A stretch of DNA of 64,000 nt from Aquirufa rosea (GCF_004118285.1 NZ_SDHY01000001.1:434001-498000), one strand, 5' to 3'; shown: positions 18,474 to 27,886, counted from the stretch's first letter. The notes: generated by a model not told the origin, from the sequence alone. Made by a program: numbers and translations.

Positions 18474-19037
18474 TTACTCCTGGATAAACTCTCCGCTAGC
18501 ACGTAATTCAATTTCCTCGCCAACCATCGCAGCTGGCATAGTTCCAACACCCCAAGCGGTGCGGTTAATGTTACCAGAAGCTTTAAATCCAGCGATCTTT
18601 TTGCCTTGGCGGTTAGTAGTAGTACCATTCAATACTAAATCTAAGGTTACTGGCTTAGTAACACCATGCATTGTTAAATCACCAGTCAATTTGTATTTAC
18701 GCTCAGCAACCTTGCTAATCGCTTTACTGGAAAAAGTTAAGGTTGGAAATTTAGCCGCATCAAAAAAGTCTGGACTTTTTAAATGATTATCACGACGCTC
18801 ATTGTCTGTAAAAACAGAGTTAACATCAGCAACAATATTGAATTTTGCATCAGTAAAATCATCTTTCGCAGCAGTCATCGTAGCTTCTGTAATTTTAAAA
18901 GCGCCCTCTACATCAGAGATGGATAAGTGAACTACACTAAATCCTAATTTTGAGTGAGACTTATCTACATTCCATTTTTGAGCTTGAGCAGATAAACCGC
19001 ATGACAAAAGAGCAATAGCTAAAAGTAATTTTTTCAT
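18474..19037 (-). CDS. YceI-family periplasmic lipid-binding protein
   Basis: The 187-residue protein starts with a signal peptide (MKKLLLAIALLSCGLSAQAQ). It is followed by the lipocalin-like YceI beta-barrel: WNVDKSHSKLGFSVVHL at the start, a central HLKSPDFFDAAKFPTLTF, GDLTMHGVTKPVTLDL and AWGVGTMPAAMVGEEIEL near the end, all typical of the family. Structurally known members bind polyisoprenoids such as ubiquinone-8 precursors in a hydrophobic tunnel; the ligand here is unknown. It is monocistronic and shares the terminator at 18427-18454 with the convergent symporter. Confidence 0.92.
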   Translation of the reverse strand: MKKLLLAIALLSCGLSAQAQKWNVDKSHSKLGFSVVHLSISDVEGAFKITEATMTAAKDDFTDAKFNIVADVNSVFTDNERRDNHLKSPDFFDAAKFPTLTFSSKAISKVAERKYKLTGDLTMHGVTKPVTLDLVLNGTTTNRQGKKIAGFKASGNINRTAWGVGTMPAAMVGEEIELRASGEFIQE

Positions 19038-19169
19038 AATAATATTTTTTATGGGTTAATTATAGAATTCGAAACTACCATTAAATAACACAAAACCTAT
19101 TAACTGATCAAAAAATCATCAACATTTAAAAGAAGTTTGCGACAAAATTCCAAAATCTAGCGAAAAAGT

Positions 19170-21881
19170 CTACTTGTTTTCTAGGCTTTTATAATGTTCC
19201 TTGCGCATCTCTTCTACATTATCCATTTCTACTCTCTTTTTGATTTTCTTCCAATCAATTGTCTTGTTGTATTTCTTCATTACTAGCTCAGGTTGGAAAA
19301 TTCTACGATCAGGGAAAACGAAATCCACTGGGCTAAAATCTGGCTTATCGGTAAAGAAATCATCCAATAAAGTGGCAGTTTGATCGTAATGATTCACACT
19401 AGGAACGCCAAAATTGGTATAAATCAATCGTAAGAGCGAACCGAAATTAGCATGCTTATGAGAAACATAGTTCTTTTTAACATAGGGACCCGCCATCAAT
19501 AAAACACTGCGATGGGCATCTACGTGGTCTACCCCACCCTGAGGATCGTCTTCTGTCACCACCACCAACATATTTTTCCAATAAGGCGTAGTAGAAAGGA
19601 AGCTAATCATCCTGGCCAAGGCCAAATCATTGTCTGCCATGAAGGAATGGTTGCTAAAGTAACCATCCTCTGGTCTTGGATCTGAGCCATGGTCGTTCGG
19701 TAATTGAATAGTTACCACCGAAGGCATTTTCTTTTTGCCAGTCAACCACATTCTCGTGAATTCCGATTCAAATTGCTCGGCACGGAACATATCTGGAATA
19801 TCCATATTGAATCCAGCATAATTATGGCTCGTGTTTTTCCACAAGGCTTTTTGCATAGGAACCATCACTACGTGACCCGCCCCTGTTAAGGTATCATCCC
19901 AATCTTCTCGAGTATGCGCCGTCTCATTGGCCTCACCAAAATTATAGAAGGAAATATTTTTACGTTCCAATGCCTCCCAAAGGCCTCCTACTTCCGCATA
20001 ATCCTCAGGATCGATACTTCCCGTAGTACCAGGATGTCTTCTTCCAGGCGCTTTGGAGAAGATTTTGGCTGATTTACTCACAGAGGAATTAGCCTCTACC
20101 CACTCGTTAGGAATCACCCCAACCATCCAGTGATGACCATGAATGGAGGCATCACTGTCACAATAAAAGTTATCACTCATGGCAAATCGCTTGGCCAAAA
20201 GGGAGTGATTGGGCATGACATTGACATTGTGGTGAGTGGTTTTTAGGGAATCAGGAAAAACTACCGTTTGGTCTAATCCATAGCGAGCGATGGTCGGATC
20301 TCCATTGGCCCCCGGAAATTGACCAAAAATCTCATCATAGGTTCTGTTCTCTTTGGTGATATAAACAATGTGCTTAATGGGAGATTTTGCTTGTACATTT
20401 TTATCCAGAGAAAATACCTTATTTCCTCTACCCTTGGCAGAGTATTCACGGTAGGTATTATTTTTTACCTCTTGTGTGTAGTTTGCCAATTGCTGATCAT
20501 TGGGCATATCGATGATTTGGAAGGTACCTAATTGAATATCACCTACATAGGATCCTTGTTCAGGAGCTGTAAAGTCCTTTCCTCCATTGGGCCCTGCGCC
20601 ATATCCCCTACAAGTAGTTACATAAATTTTCTTTTCATCTTCAGAAAGTCGAACACGAGTAGGTCCCCAACCCGTAGGAATAAAACCCTTGGTTTTTTGG
20701 CTAGGCACATCAATTACGGCCACAGCATTTAAGCCCAGTAAGGTAACATACAAGGTTTTTTCATCCTTACTTAAACATAAACCAAAGGGCAAATAACCTC
20801 TTCTTTTGTCCAATACTGGAGTTAATTTAACCGGAATATGTGCTTTGATTTGTCGGGTAGCATAATCCAAGACCGCAATATTGTCGTTAGTGGCATTACT
20901 CACATAAGCAAACTTAGAACTTACTACCAAGGAATTAGGACTGGAACCACCTACGACCTCCATCTCTTCAACCATTTCTCCCAATTGGAAACCCGGCTTG
21001 TATTTCTTGGTGATTTGATTCGTGGACAAATTAATTTGGAAAACACTCATGGCTTCCTCCGAGCGAGGATCACCGACTCCCGGTATTTTTTTACCCATAA
21101 TTTCCGTTCCCTCCCTTGATTCCTTACTGTCATTCGCATATGGGTGCCAAGGAATATGTTGGCTTTTCAAATTGACCAAATTAGTTCCTTCTACTAAAGG
21201 ATATGAATACATCCCCACATTGGCCACAAAGGCGAATTGATGATTTGGGCTTAGAGAAATGCCAAAAGGTTGTCTGCCTGTAGGAACTACGCCCACGATT
21301 TCACCTGTATCGGCTTTCATGCGTACCATGCGAAAGTTGGCTCGATCCAAGACCAATAATTCATTTTTTTCTGACAAAAGCACCAAATCAGAGGTAAAAC
21401 TATCATCGAAATCGTAGCCCTTGAAAGTACCGTTTAGACTAAAGGTTTTCAATACTTTACCGGTCGATAATTCCACAACCAAAATATTCCCTGAATCTCC
21501 CCCACTTAGGTAAATCCATTCGCTATTGGGTGAAAAAACTACGCCTAAATAGGTACTTTTTCCGTAAGGAGAAAGTTTAGAAGGCGTACCATAAGGAGGG
21601 AAACGCTTGCTAACTTGTTTTTCTAAATCAATGCGCGTAAAAGCACCATTATGCAAAGTAATGGCCCATTTCCCGTTGGGACTGATGACCATTCCAAAGG
21701 GGTCAGCATTGATGCGAAGTGTTTTCCCAGCAGGCTTCACAAATCTTCCAGAGGGTAGAACGGAAAAACCCGCTGTATCTATTTTGGCGGTCATATCTCG
21801 ACCGGGAACTTCTAAAATCGTCTGAGCGGTGGATTGAAAGGCACATATTGTCAGTGCCAATGAGGTAATGATAGTTTTCAT
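19170..21881 (-). CDS. Secreted YVTN beta-propeller / phosphoesterase fusion
   Basis: This is a 903-residue exported protein in two parts. After a signal peptide (cleavage near TAQ, residue 20), residues about 45-440 hold beta-propeller repeats of the YVTN/NHL type, such as FAYVSNATNDNIAVLDYATR and LYVTLLGLNAVAVIDVPSQK. From about residue 500 a phosphoesterase domain of the alkaline-phosphatase superfamily begins with YITKENRTYDEIFGQFPG. It continues with MPNHSLLAKRFAMSDNFYCD and VVVTEDDPQGGVDHVDAHRS, which hold the expected Asp/His metal ligands. Related proteins include phospholipase-C-like and acid phosphatases. The substrate is unknown; the propeller may bind it or anchor the enzyme. The gene stands alone, with 447 bases of non-coding sequence upstream. 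Confidence 0.85.
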   Translation of the reverse strand: MKTIITSLALTICAFQSTAQTILEVPGRDMTAKIDTAGFSVLPSGRFVKPAGKTLRINADPFGMVISPNGKWAITLHNGAFTRIDLEKQVSKRFPPYGTPSKLSPYGKSTYLGVVFSPNSEWIYLSGGDSGNILVVELSTGKVLKTFSLNGTFKGYDFDDSFTSDLVLLSEKNELLVLDRANFRMVRMKADTGEIVGVVPTGRQPFGISLSPNHQFAFVANVGMYSYPLVEGTNLVNLKSQHIPWHPYANDSKESREGTEIMGKKIPGVGDPRSEEAMSVFQINLSTNQITKKYKPGFQLGEMVEEMEVVGGSSPNSLVVSSKFAYVSNATNDNIAVLDYATRQIKAHIPVKLTPVLDKRRGYLPFGLCLSKDEKTLYVTLLGLNAVAVIDVPSQKTKGFIPTGWGPTRVRLSEDEKKIYVTTCRGYGAGPNGGKDFTAPEQGSYVGDIQLGTFQIIDMPNDQQLANYTQEVKNNTYREYSAKGRGNKVFSLDKNVQAKSPIKHIVYITKENRTYDEIFGQFPGANGDPTIARYGLDQTVVFPDSLKTTHHNVNVMPNHSLLAKRFAMSDNFYCDSDASIHGHHWMVGVIPNEWVEANSSVSKSAKIFSKAPGRRHPGTTGSIDPEDYAEVGGLWEALERKNISFYNFGEANETAHTREDWDDTLTGAGHVVMVPMQKALWKNTSHNYAGFNMDIPDMFRAEQFESEFTRMWLTGKKKMPSVVTIQLPNDHGSDPRPEDGYFSNHSFMADNDLALARMISFLSTTPYWKNMLVVVTEDDPQGGVDHVDAHRSVLLMAGPYVKKNYVSHKHANFGSLLRLIYTNFGVPSVNHYDQTATLLDDFFTDKPDFSPVDFVFPDRRIFQPELVMKKYNKTIDWKKIKKRVEMDNVEEMRKEHYKSLENK

Positions 21882-22328
21882 AGGTTTATAAAATTTAGCG
21901 AAGTTAAGATACTTCTGTCTAAGCTTAGGCTTTTAGGCATTAAAATATTGTGAATAAAATTGGAGAATTGAATTTCTGTGCGGAAACAGCTGTGGTTTGA
22001 TTTCGCTGTTCGACATGTTCCGAAGAGTCATGTCGAATAACAAGAAAGTTACCCTAGATTAATCCCCAACGAAAGATGGGAACGGAACATGCGCGAAGCG
22101 GCAGGCGCATTTTTGACCTGTGCGCTGGACTTAGACAAGCGTCAAAAATTAAAACCGTATGCGAAGTGGACATCGGTTCCGCAACGCGGAATTCGTATTG
22201 GATTAACCGAATGGAAATAATGTTTTTTTGTTTCTTTTTTTCTCCAAAAAAGAAATGCCTAAAGAAGCGCTAAAAAGTAATGTGCGATTAAATTGATAAG
22301 TCATTTGAGAACTTGTCAAACTGCCATT
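21882..22328. other. Non-coding region holding a structured element
   Basis: The 447 bases between the phosphoesterase fusion and the porin gene (both minus strand) contain no credible ORF. The first part should carry the promoter of the fusion gene; TAAATTTT just upstream of its ATG is a near match to the -7 element. The rest is occupied by the hairpin-rich element at 21971-22255. Confidence 0.6.
21971..22255. repeat. Multi-hairpin, GC-richer element (suspected dispersed repeat or structured RNA)
   Basis: A patch visibly richer in GC than its surroundings contains at least seven inverted repeats: AACAGC/GCTGTT (21975/22005), TTCGACATG/CATGTCGAA (22009-22017/22029-22037), an enclosing TTAATCC/GGATTAA (22059-22065/22200-22206), ATGCGC/GCGCAT (about 22089/22105), TTTTTGAC/GTCAAAAA (about 22110/22141), AACCG/CGGTT (about 22153/22173), and TTCCGC/GCGGAA (about 22177/22186). 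It ends with a 10-pair hairpin TTTCTTTTTT/AAAAAAGAAA (22231-22255). The density of perfect stems argues for a conserved structured element or a palindromic intergenic repeat. Its identity is unknown and no copy occurs elsewhere in this window. Confidence 0.55.
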
Positions 22329-23702
22329 TTAGAACTTATACGCTGCTCGGGTAGCTAAATAATTCACGTCTTTTCCCGGACCTGATTCTTTAAGGTAATC
22401 CCCTGCCCGACAATAGCCTAATTCAAATTGAAAGGTTAAATGTTTGTTGGCAAAATAATTAGCCTCTAAGGCAAAAATATCGGCTACTCCGCTAGCTTGA
22501 CTATCAATTCGTCGACCTAGTACGGGAAGTAAAGCCGACATATTCGGAGTAAAAATACCATCATGAAGGCTGGCTCGTTGAACGAAGGAGGCTCTCAGCG
22601 TGGTTAACCATTTGTGGTTATCTGAGTAGCGAATATAAGGACTGATATTCAGCGTATTAGTAATATTCAGCGAAACAGTTTGTCCGAACGGTGGTCTCGA
22701 AAACAAGGTATTAAAAGTATTTAGTTGTTGATCCTCATTGGAAACATCACCAGGCACCCAATTACCACTGAAACCCAAGAAAAAATGATGCCTTGCCTCA
22801 TAATTGAAATCATAGACGAACATCATTGCCCGAATGGCCAAATCGTTGTAATGCCCCCATTGAGCAGCTATTTCTAGGTCATAATTAAAAGTCTTTTTCT
22901 CGCTATACCACCTAGTACCCAAGGTACTTCTCGCCTCCAGGCCTTTTTTCAGATAATATTCTCGCAATGAGCTTTCAAAGAAGAAATAATAGGCATCAAA
23001 AAAATCTTTTTTGCTCGAAAAAGTATGTCCCCAAACACTTCCCGCCAATACCTCCGAGGAGCGAACATCATCAAATACTCCCGTATTTTGCTTCATGGGA
23101 TTAGCAATAAATGCATCAATCTTCTGATTTTTAGCTTGCCATTTAAACGTCGCACCATAATATGGCTGCCGCGTATTGGGTCCCTCCTTTAAAGCCACCA
23201 ATCGCTCTAAGCCCCAAGTATATTCTTGCTTTCCCCATCGTATCGACCAACTGGGTCTAGGATGCCATTCCAAAAAGGCTTGATGCAATGACAGAGCATT
23301 TTGATCCAAGGTTGAATTAATTGGATTATCATTCAAAAATCGAAGAGTATTATTCAGCTGTGTGAAAATCCGAAAGTGAGAACCCAGCTCCCAGTTGGCA
23401 TGCAACATCACTCGATGCATAATTTGATGAGGACTATTCGTAACAAAACTTTCGGGAACATCGCCAAAATTTACATGCTCATAGGATTGGTATTGCTCTC
23501 TCCACTCTCCTCCAAAGCTGATGGTTGATTTACCTATTAGAGGTAAAAATTTCAATGACTCATCCCAAGTCCTACGATGGTTGGTATCAAGCTTCAGATA
23601 ATTGAAATTATCATCTGACCGCATTCTTGCGATTTGCTGTGCCACTAAAGACGGGCACATAGGTACAAGAAAAAATAAGCAAATAAATAAACCTCTTTTC
23701 AC
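22329..23702 (-). CDS. Alginate-export-type outer-membrane porin
   Basis: This 457-residue outer-membrane beta-barrel has a signal peptide (residues 1-21, ending LVAQ) and alternating hydrophobic strands throughout. The segment FGGEWREQYQSYEHVNFGD and later HRVMLHANWELGSHFRIFTQ and WSIRWGKQEYTWGLERLVAL match the alginate_exp domain pattern found in AlgE-like proteins. It ends in a strand with C-terminal Phe (NYLATRAAYKF), the usual outer-membrane assembly signal. The transported substrate is unknown; no alginate genes are near. The frame opens with GTG at 23702. An in-frame stop lies closely upstream and no ATG fits the signal peptide, so this is a non-ATG start. Confidence 0.8.
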   Translation of the reverse strand: MKRGLFICLFFLVPMCPSLVAQQIARMRSDDNFNYLKLDTNHRRTWDESLKFLPLIGKSTISFGGEWREQYQSYEHVNFGDVPESFVTNSPHQIMHRVMLHANWELGSHFRIFTQLNNTLRFLNDNPINSTLDQNALSLHQAFLEWHPRPSWSIRWGKQEYTWGLERLVALKEGPNTRQPYYGATFKWQAKNQKIDAFIANPMKQNTGVFDDVRSSEVLAGSVWGHTFSSKKDFFDAYYFFFESSLREYYLKKGLEARSTLGTRWYSEKKTFNYDLEIAAQWGHYNDLAIRAMMFVYDFNYEARHHFFLGFSGNWVPGDVSNEDQQLNTFNTLFSRPPFGQTVSLNITNTLNISPYIRYSDNHKWLTTLRASFVQRASLHDGIFTPNMSALLPVLGRRIDSQASGVADIFALEANYFANKHLTFQFELGYCRAGDYLKESGPGKDVNYLATRAAYKF

Positions 23703-23937
23703 AAAAATGATAAGCTAACTTACCTTTCATTAAGGCATGAAGTTGCAAATTAGGGAAATTTATTCGGCAGCTTGTCCTGCATCAATGAAATAAAGGAATG
23801 AATATTTCACGACACGTAAGATGACTTGATTAAATCTAAATGCAGATAGATATTATACTATTTTAAATTATATTGTGCCTTGTAATGATCTAAAAAACCA
23901 TTTTATACTCAGATCTAAACTTTTAAATCATTAACTC

Positions 23938-25371
23938 ATGAGCATTTCTAGACGAGATTTTTTAGGTAAAAGTGCCCTCGCAGCCGGTAGCTTTTACATT
24001 GTACCCAGACATGTTTTGGGTAAGGGTTACCGAGCTCCCAGCGATAAACTAAATATTGCGGGTGTAGGTATCAATGGCAAGGGACTATCTGATGTAAATA
24101 ATGCCTACAATGAAGGAGTCAACAACATTGTCGCGCTTTGTGATGTAGATTTGACTAGGGCGAAGCCATTATTTGAAAAATATGCCAAAGCGGGTCAATA
24201 CCAGGATTGGCGCGTAATGTTAGAAAAAGATAAAAGCATTGATGCTGTCACCATCTCTACTCCCGACCATAATCACGCGGCCATTGCCATGGCCGCTATG
24301 CAATTAGGCAAACATGTCTATGTACAAAAGCCTATGTCGCACAATATATTCGAAGCCCGCACCATGACTGAAGCAGCTAGAAAATATCAAGTTGTATCCC
24401 AAATGGGTAATCAAGGTGCTTCTAGCCCAGGAACACAGCAAATTGTTAAATGGATTGACCAAGGATTAATTGGAAAAGTACATACCGTCAACATCTGGAC
24501 TAATCGTCCGATTTGGCCACAAGGAATACCAGTGCCGACCGGTCAGCATGCGAAACCTTCCGACATCGACTGGGATGTATGGTTAGGACCGGCATCTTTC
24601 ACCGATTATAATCCTGCCTATCACCCATTCAAATGGAGAGGTTGGTGGAATTTTGGTACTGGTGCCTTGGGTGATATGGGCTGCCATTTAATTGATGGAC
24701 CATTTAGGGCTTTAGGTCTAGGGTATCCTACAGAAGTAGAAGCTAGTATTGGCTCCGTTTTCATCAGCGGAAACCAACCAGAATACATTCCAGAGGGTTG
24801 TCCTCCATCTGCGTCCATCCAATTGAAATTTCCAGCCACAAAAAAGAATAAATCCGCCGTGACCATGAACTGGACGGATGGAGGTTTGCGAGGATTCCAT
24901 CCAGACTTAATCCCTGCCAATGACCCCATTGGAACGGCAGATAATAGTAATGGAGTCATCATGATTGGTAGCAAAGGCGTATTAACTCATGCAACTTATG
25001 GATTAGAGCCGCGCATTTACCTTAATAATGGTGACAAAATAGAGATGCCAAAGGTCGAGCCAAATAATTTAAAAGAATACGGCCATCAGGCCATGTGGGC
25101 AGAAGCTTGCAAAGCGGGTTTTAATTCAAAGGAGCATAAAGAATTAAGCTCTACTTTTGATTATGCAGGTCCGTTATCAGAAACTGTATTAATGGGAAAT
25201 TTAGCTATCAGAAGCTATACCCTTCGTACTCCAATACAAGGTCAGCCAAATCGTTTCAACTACCCTGGACGGAAGAAATTACTGTGGGATGGTCAAAACA
25301 TGAAAATCACCAATTTCGAAGATGCCAACCAATTCGTAAAACGCGAATACCGCGCTGGCTGGAAGCTTTAA
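23938..25371 (+). CDS. Tat-exported Gfo/Idh/MocA-family oxidoreductase
   Basis: The 477-residue protein starts with a twin-arginine leader (SISRRDFLGKSALAAG), so it is folded with its nicotinamide cofactor in the cytoplasm and exported by Tat. The Rossmann fold follows (LNIAGVGINGKGLSDV, residues about 38-53). STPDHNHAAIAMAAMQ leads to HVYVQKPMSHN, the usual EKP motif in its QKP form, and the C-terminal alpha/beta domain has GTGALGDMGCHLIDGP. Such proteins are common in Bacteroidota and Planctomycetota and act on sugars or cyclitols, but the substrate is not known. It is monocistronic and ends at a strong terminator. Confidence 0.9.
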   Translation: MSISRRDFLGKSALAAGSFYIVPRHVLGKGYRAPSDKLNIAGVGINGKGLSDVNNAYNEGVNNIVALCDVDLTRAKPLFEKYAKAGQYQDWRVMLEKDKSIDAVTISTPDHNHAAIAMAAMQLGKHVYVQKPMSHNIFEARTMTEAARKYQVVSQMGNQGASSPGTQQIVKWIDQGLIGKVHTVNIWTNRPIWPQGIPVPTGQHAKPSDIDWDVWLGPASFTDYNPAYHPFKWRGWWNFGTGALGDMGCHLIDGPFRALGLGYPTEVEASIGSVFISGNQPEYIPEGCPPSASIQLKFPATKKNKSAVTMNWTDGGLRGFHPDLIPANDPIGTADNSNGVIMIGSKGVLTHATYGLEPRIYLNNGDKIEMPKVEPNNLKEYGHQAMWAEACKAGFNSKEHKELSSTFDYAGPLSETVLMGNLAIRSYTLRTPIQGQPNRFNYPGRKKLLWDGQNMKITNFEDANQFVKREYRAGWKL

Positions 25372-25387
25372 TCAAAATTTTAAATAG

Positions 25388-25427
25388 AAACAGCATGCCC
25401 ACAACAGGCATGCTGTTTTTTATTTTT
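25388..25427. terminator. Rho-independent terminator
   Basis: ACAGCATGCC (25390-25399) pairs with GGCATGCTGT (25407-25416) in a perfect ten-pair stem followed by a T-rich tail. It follows the MocA-family gene and lies 13 bases before the stop of the convergent AraC-type gene. Only a short A run precedes the stem, so it works best for the plus strand. Confidence 0.9.
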
Positions 25428-25439
25428 GCTGGAAGGTTT

Positions 25440-26621
25440 TTAATATAAATACTCAGAAAAATACTGACTAGGAGAAACCCCTTTAATCTTCTTTACTGCC
25501 GCATTAAAGCTTTGCCTGGTACCAAAACCTGATTCAAGGGCTACTACTTCCAATTTGAAATTTTTCCACTTTGGATTTTCCCGACATTGGTCCTCAGCAT
25601 ATTGTATCCTCCACGTATTTACGTAATCTGTGAAAGACAAATTCAACTCAGATTGAATTGCTATCCTAATCAACCTGGAATTAACTTTCTGCTTTTTAGC
25701 TACTTCATCTAAAGTCAGATTGGATTTCAAAAATATCCTCTCTGTTTCAAAAAAACGATTCAGCGAATCTAGTAAATCCTTTTCTCGTTTATTTCCTGAT
25801 ACAATTTTGATGGAACTGACATGGGTATCCAAAGCCATTTTGGCTTCATTTCTTCCCATGGCCTGTTGCCACATCAATCCACGTAAGGTAGGGCCGTCCA
25901 ATAATTTAGGATTAAATAACATAAATATCATCATAAATATGTATTCCAGCAGGTAGACAAAATCCTTCCAAACAAGTGTAATTTGGAATTTTTCCACATA
26001 GTAGTAACTGGAAATCAATAATCCCATGACTAAAAATTTCATCCCCATATTGAAGAACAGCCAATAGACGATTAAACGGTTGTTTTTTAAATAGGCCCTT
26101 GACGAAGATCGGTAATACATCACCAAATCATAACATGTCAAACAGATGTAAAATATGATGGAAAGGATTCGTAATTTCAAATGAGTTCGCATGGTAATCC
26201 AGCCATATTGAGAATCTATCGTATACAGTGTATTCTCTTGTAAGACCTTTCTAATTTCCTCAATTTTTAGTTCAGGAGACAATATATAAAAGGGTATATA
26301 TTCAATGACATGTAGCGCAAATGGTAGAAAATGTAAGAATAAGATAGGTTTCAGCTTGCGTTCTGGATACAGTAAAAACTTTTGAAACAAATAATACAAT
26401 GGCCCTAACAAGAGCATTAACGGGGAAACTGTCCTAAATACATGCGGGTGCAATAATAATAATTCTGGACGTATGTAATAATTTAACAAAGTCTGTAAAC
26501 CCAAAACAATAAAAAGTAATCCTAAAAATTTGGCCGCAATAATTCCTTTTTTGAAGAAAAATGAGCCTCCAAAAGCAAAGAATACGAAACACAAATAATA
26601 CAAATAATCGATGGGAGCCAT
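25440..26621 (-). CDS. Membrane-bound AraC-type regulator, copy 1
   Basis: The 393-residue protein has about seven predicted membrane helices in residues 1-235 (for example LCFVFFAFGGSFFF, AAKFLGLLFIVLGLQTLL, DFVYLLEYIFMMIFMLF) and a C-terminal AraC/XylS-type DNA-binding domain. In the latter NLTLDEVAKKQKVNSRLIRI is the first helix-turn-helix, and VVALESGFGTRQSFNAAVKK leads to KGVSPSQYF in the second. It is therefore a one-component membrane-tethered regulator. The ligand and target genes are unknown. It is 83 bases downstream of a close paralogue of identical length (26705-27886), so the pair arose by tandem duplication. The start is ATG at 26621. Confidence 0.85.
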   Translation of the reverse strand: MAPIDYLYYLCFVFFAFGGSFFFKKGIIAAKFLGLLFIVLGLQTLLNYYIRPELLLLHPHVFRTVSPLMLLLGPLYYLFQKFLLYPERKLKPILFLHFLPFALHVIEYIPFYILSPELKIEEIRKVLQENTLYTIDSQYGWITMRTHLKLRILSIIFYICLTCYDLVMYYRSSSRAYLKNNRLIVYWLFFNMGMKFLVMGLLISSYYYVEKFQITLVWKDFVYLLEYIFMMIFMLFNPKLLDGPTLRGLMWQQAMGRNEAKMALDTHVSSIKIVSGNKREKDLLDSLNRFFETERIFLKSNLTLDEVAKKQKVNSRLIRIAIQSELNLSFTDYVNTWRIQYAEDQCRENPKWKNFKLEVVALESGFGTRQSFNAAVKKIKGVSPSQYFSEYLY

Positions 26622-26704
26622 GATCAGCTAAATTTTCTCCATTGGTATCTAAACAGGTAAGAAATTAATATCAATTTGTGTCTATCTGAACTTGAAAAAA
26701 TGGC

Positions 26705-27886
26705 TTAGTTAATTTTTTCAAAATACTTACCTGGCGATACTCCTTTGATTTTCTTAACGGCAGAATTAAAACTCTGACGGGTTCCAAAACCTGATTCTAT
26801 AGCGATTACTTCCAATTTGTAATTCTTCCATTTGGGGTTCTCACGGCATTGCTCTTCGGCATATTGAATTCTCCAGGTATTCACATAATCGGAGAATGAC
26901 AGACTCAATTCCATCTGAAGTGCCATTCGGATAATCCTAGGCTTGATTTTCAAATAGGCACTCACTTCAGCCAAAGTGATGTCTGGCCGAAGGAATAATT
27001 GTTCCGTCTCAAAAAACCGATTGAGGGTAAACACCACCGACTTATCTCGGGACAATTTCTGATTAGCTTTTTCTTTTCTGTGACTTTCTTTTATTTCTTT
27101 CTCCAAAGTCCCTGCTGAATGTTGCAAAACTAATCCCTTCAAGGTGGGACCTTTCAATAATCTTGGATTCAAAAGCATGAATATCATCATGATGATATAT
27201 TCGAAAATAAAAATATAATCCATCCAAGTAAGCTCCAGGTGCCTTTTTTCCGTAAAGACCAAATTAAAAAAATGGATGATGATTACCACAAATTTCATGA
27301 CCATATCTCCAGTTAACCAATACACTATCAATAAATTTTTCCGAAGGAAGGATTTGGAAGTGGTTTGGTAAAACTTATACAGTTCATACAGCGTCCAAAA
27401 CAAGTATATGAGGTAATATACTGTTTTGACCAACAAATGATCCCGCATAGAGATCCAACCAAAATTGGAAACTGTATTGAAAAAAGTATGTTGTTGGAAT
27501 ACGAAATTAACCTCTTGAATTTTTAGTTCTGCAGGCAAAATGTAAAAAGGAATATATTCGATCACATGTATAATAAAGGGCAGAAAATGCCACATTTGTG
27601 TCCAAGTGAACTTCCTTTCTGGGTATAATAAATAATGCTGGAACAAATAGGAAAGAGGACCTAGCAGGTAGAAAAAGGGCGATGCGGTCCTAAAAAAATG
27701 AGGATAATCAAAGATATGGCTGGGCTGAATGAAATAGCCTGCAAAAAGCTGGTAACCTAATCCTAGAAATTGTATGCCCAAAAACTTGGTGGCAATTAAT
27801 TCTTTTCTTGAGATGAGATATACCCCAAAAGCAAAAAAACCAAAACTCAAATACAACAAATAATCTACCGTTGACCAAGAATTCAT
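26705..27886 (-). CDS. Membrane-bound AraC-type regulator, copy 2
   Basis: This paralogue of the gene at 25440-26621 also has 393 residues when the ATG at 27886 is used (the frame opens three codons earlier at a TTG). Membrane helices occupy the first ~240 residues (YLSFGFFAFG, FLGIQFLGLGYQLFAGYF, YIFIFEYIIMMIFMLLNP). The C-terminal DNA-binding domain carries ITLAEVSAYLKIKPRIIRMA and VIAIESGFGTRQSFNSAVKK. The DNA-binding halves of the two copies are nearly alike (YVNTWRIQYAE, QCRENPKWKN in both), while the segment just after the last membrane helix has diverged. This suggests shared or related operators but different signals. The order on the minus strand is this gene first, then copy 1. Confidence 0.85.
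   Translation of the reverse strand: MNSWSTVDYLLYLSFGFFAFGVYLISRKELIATKFLGIQFLGLGYQLFAGYFIQPSHIFDYPHFFRTASPFFYLLGPLSYLFQHYLLYPERKFTWTQMWHFLPFIIHVIEYIPFYILPAELKIQEVNFVFQQHTFFNTVSNFGWISMRDHLLVKTVYYLIYLFWTLYELYKFYQTTSKSFLRKNLLIVYWLTGDMVMKFVVIIIHFFNLVFTEKRHLELTWMDYIFIFEYIIMMIFMLLNPRLLKGPTLKGLVLQHSAGTLEKEIKESHRKEKANQKLSRDKSVVFTLNRFFETEQLFLRPDITLAEVSAYLKIKPRIIRMALQMELSLSFSDYVNTWRIQYAEEQCRENPKWKNYKLEVIAIESGFGTRQSFNSAVKKIKGVSPGKYFEKIN

Noticed and set aside
22076-22273. 65-codon frame in the hairpin-rich element
   Set aside because: It crosses all the inverted repeats and ends in a run of Phe and Lys from the T-rich/A-rich hairpin. The structure explains the sequence better than a protein does.
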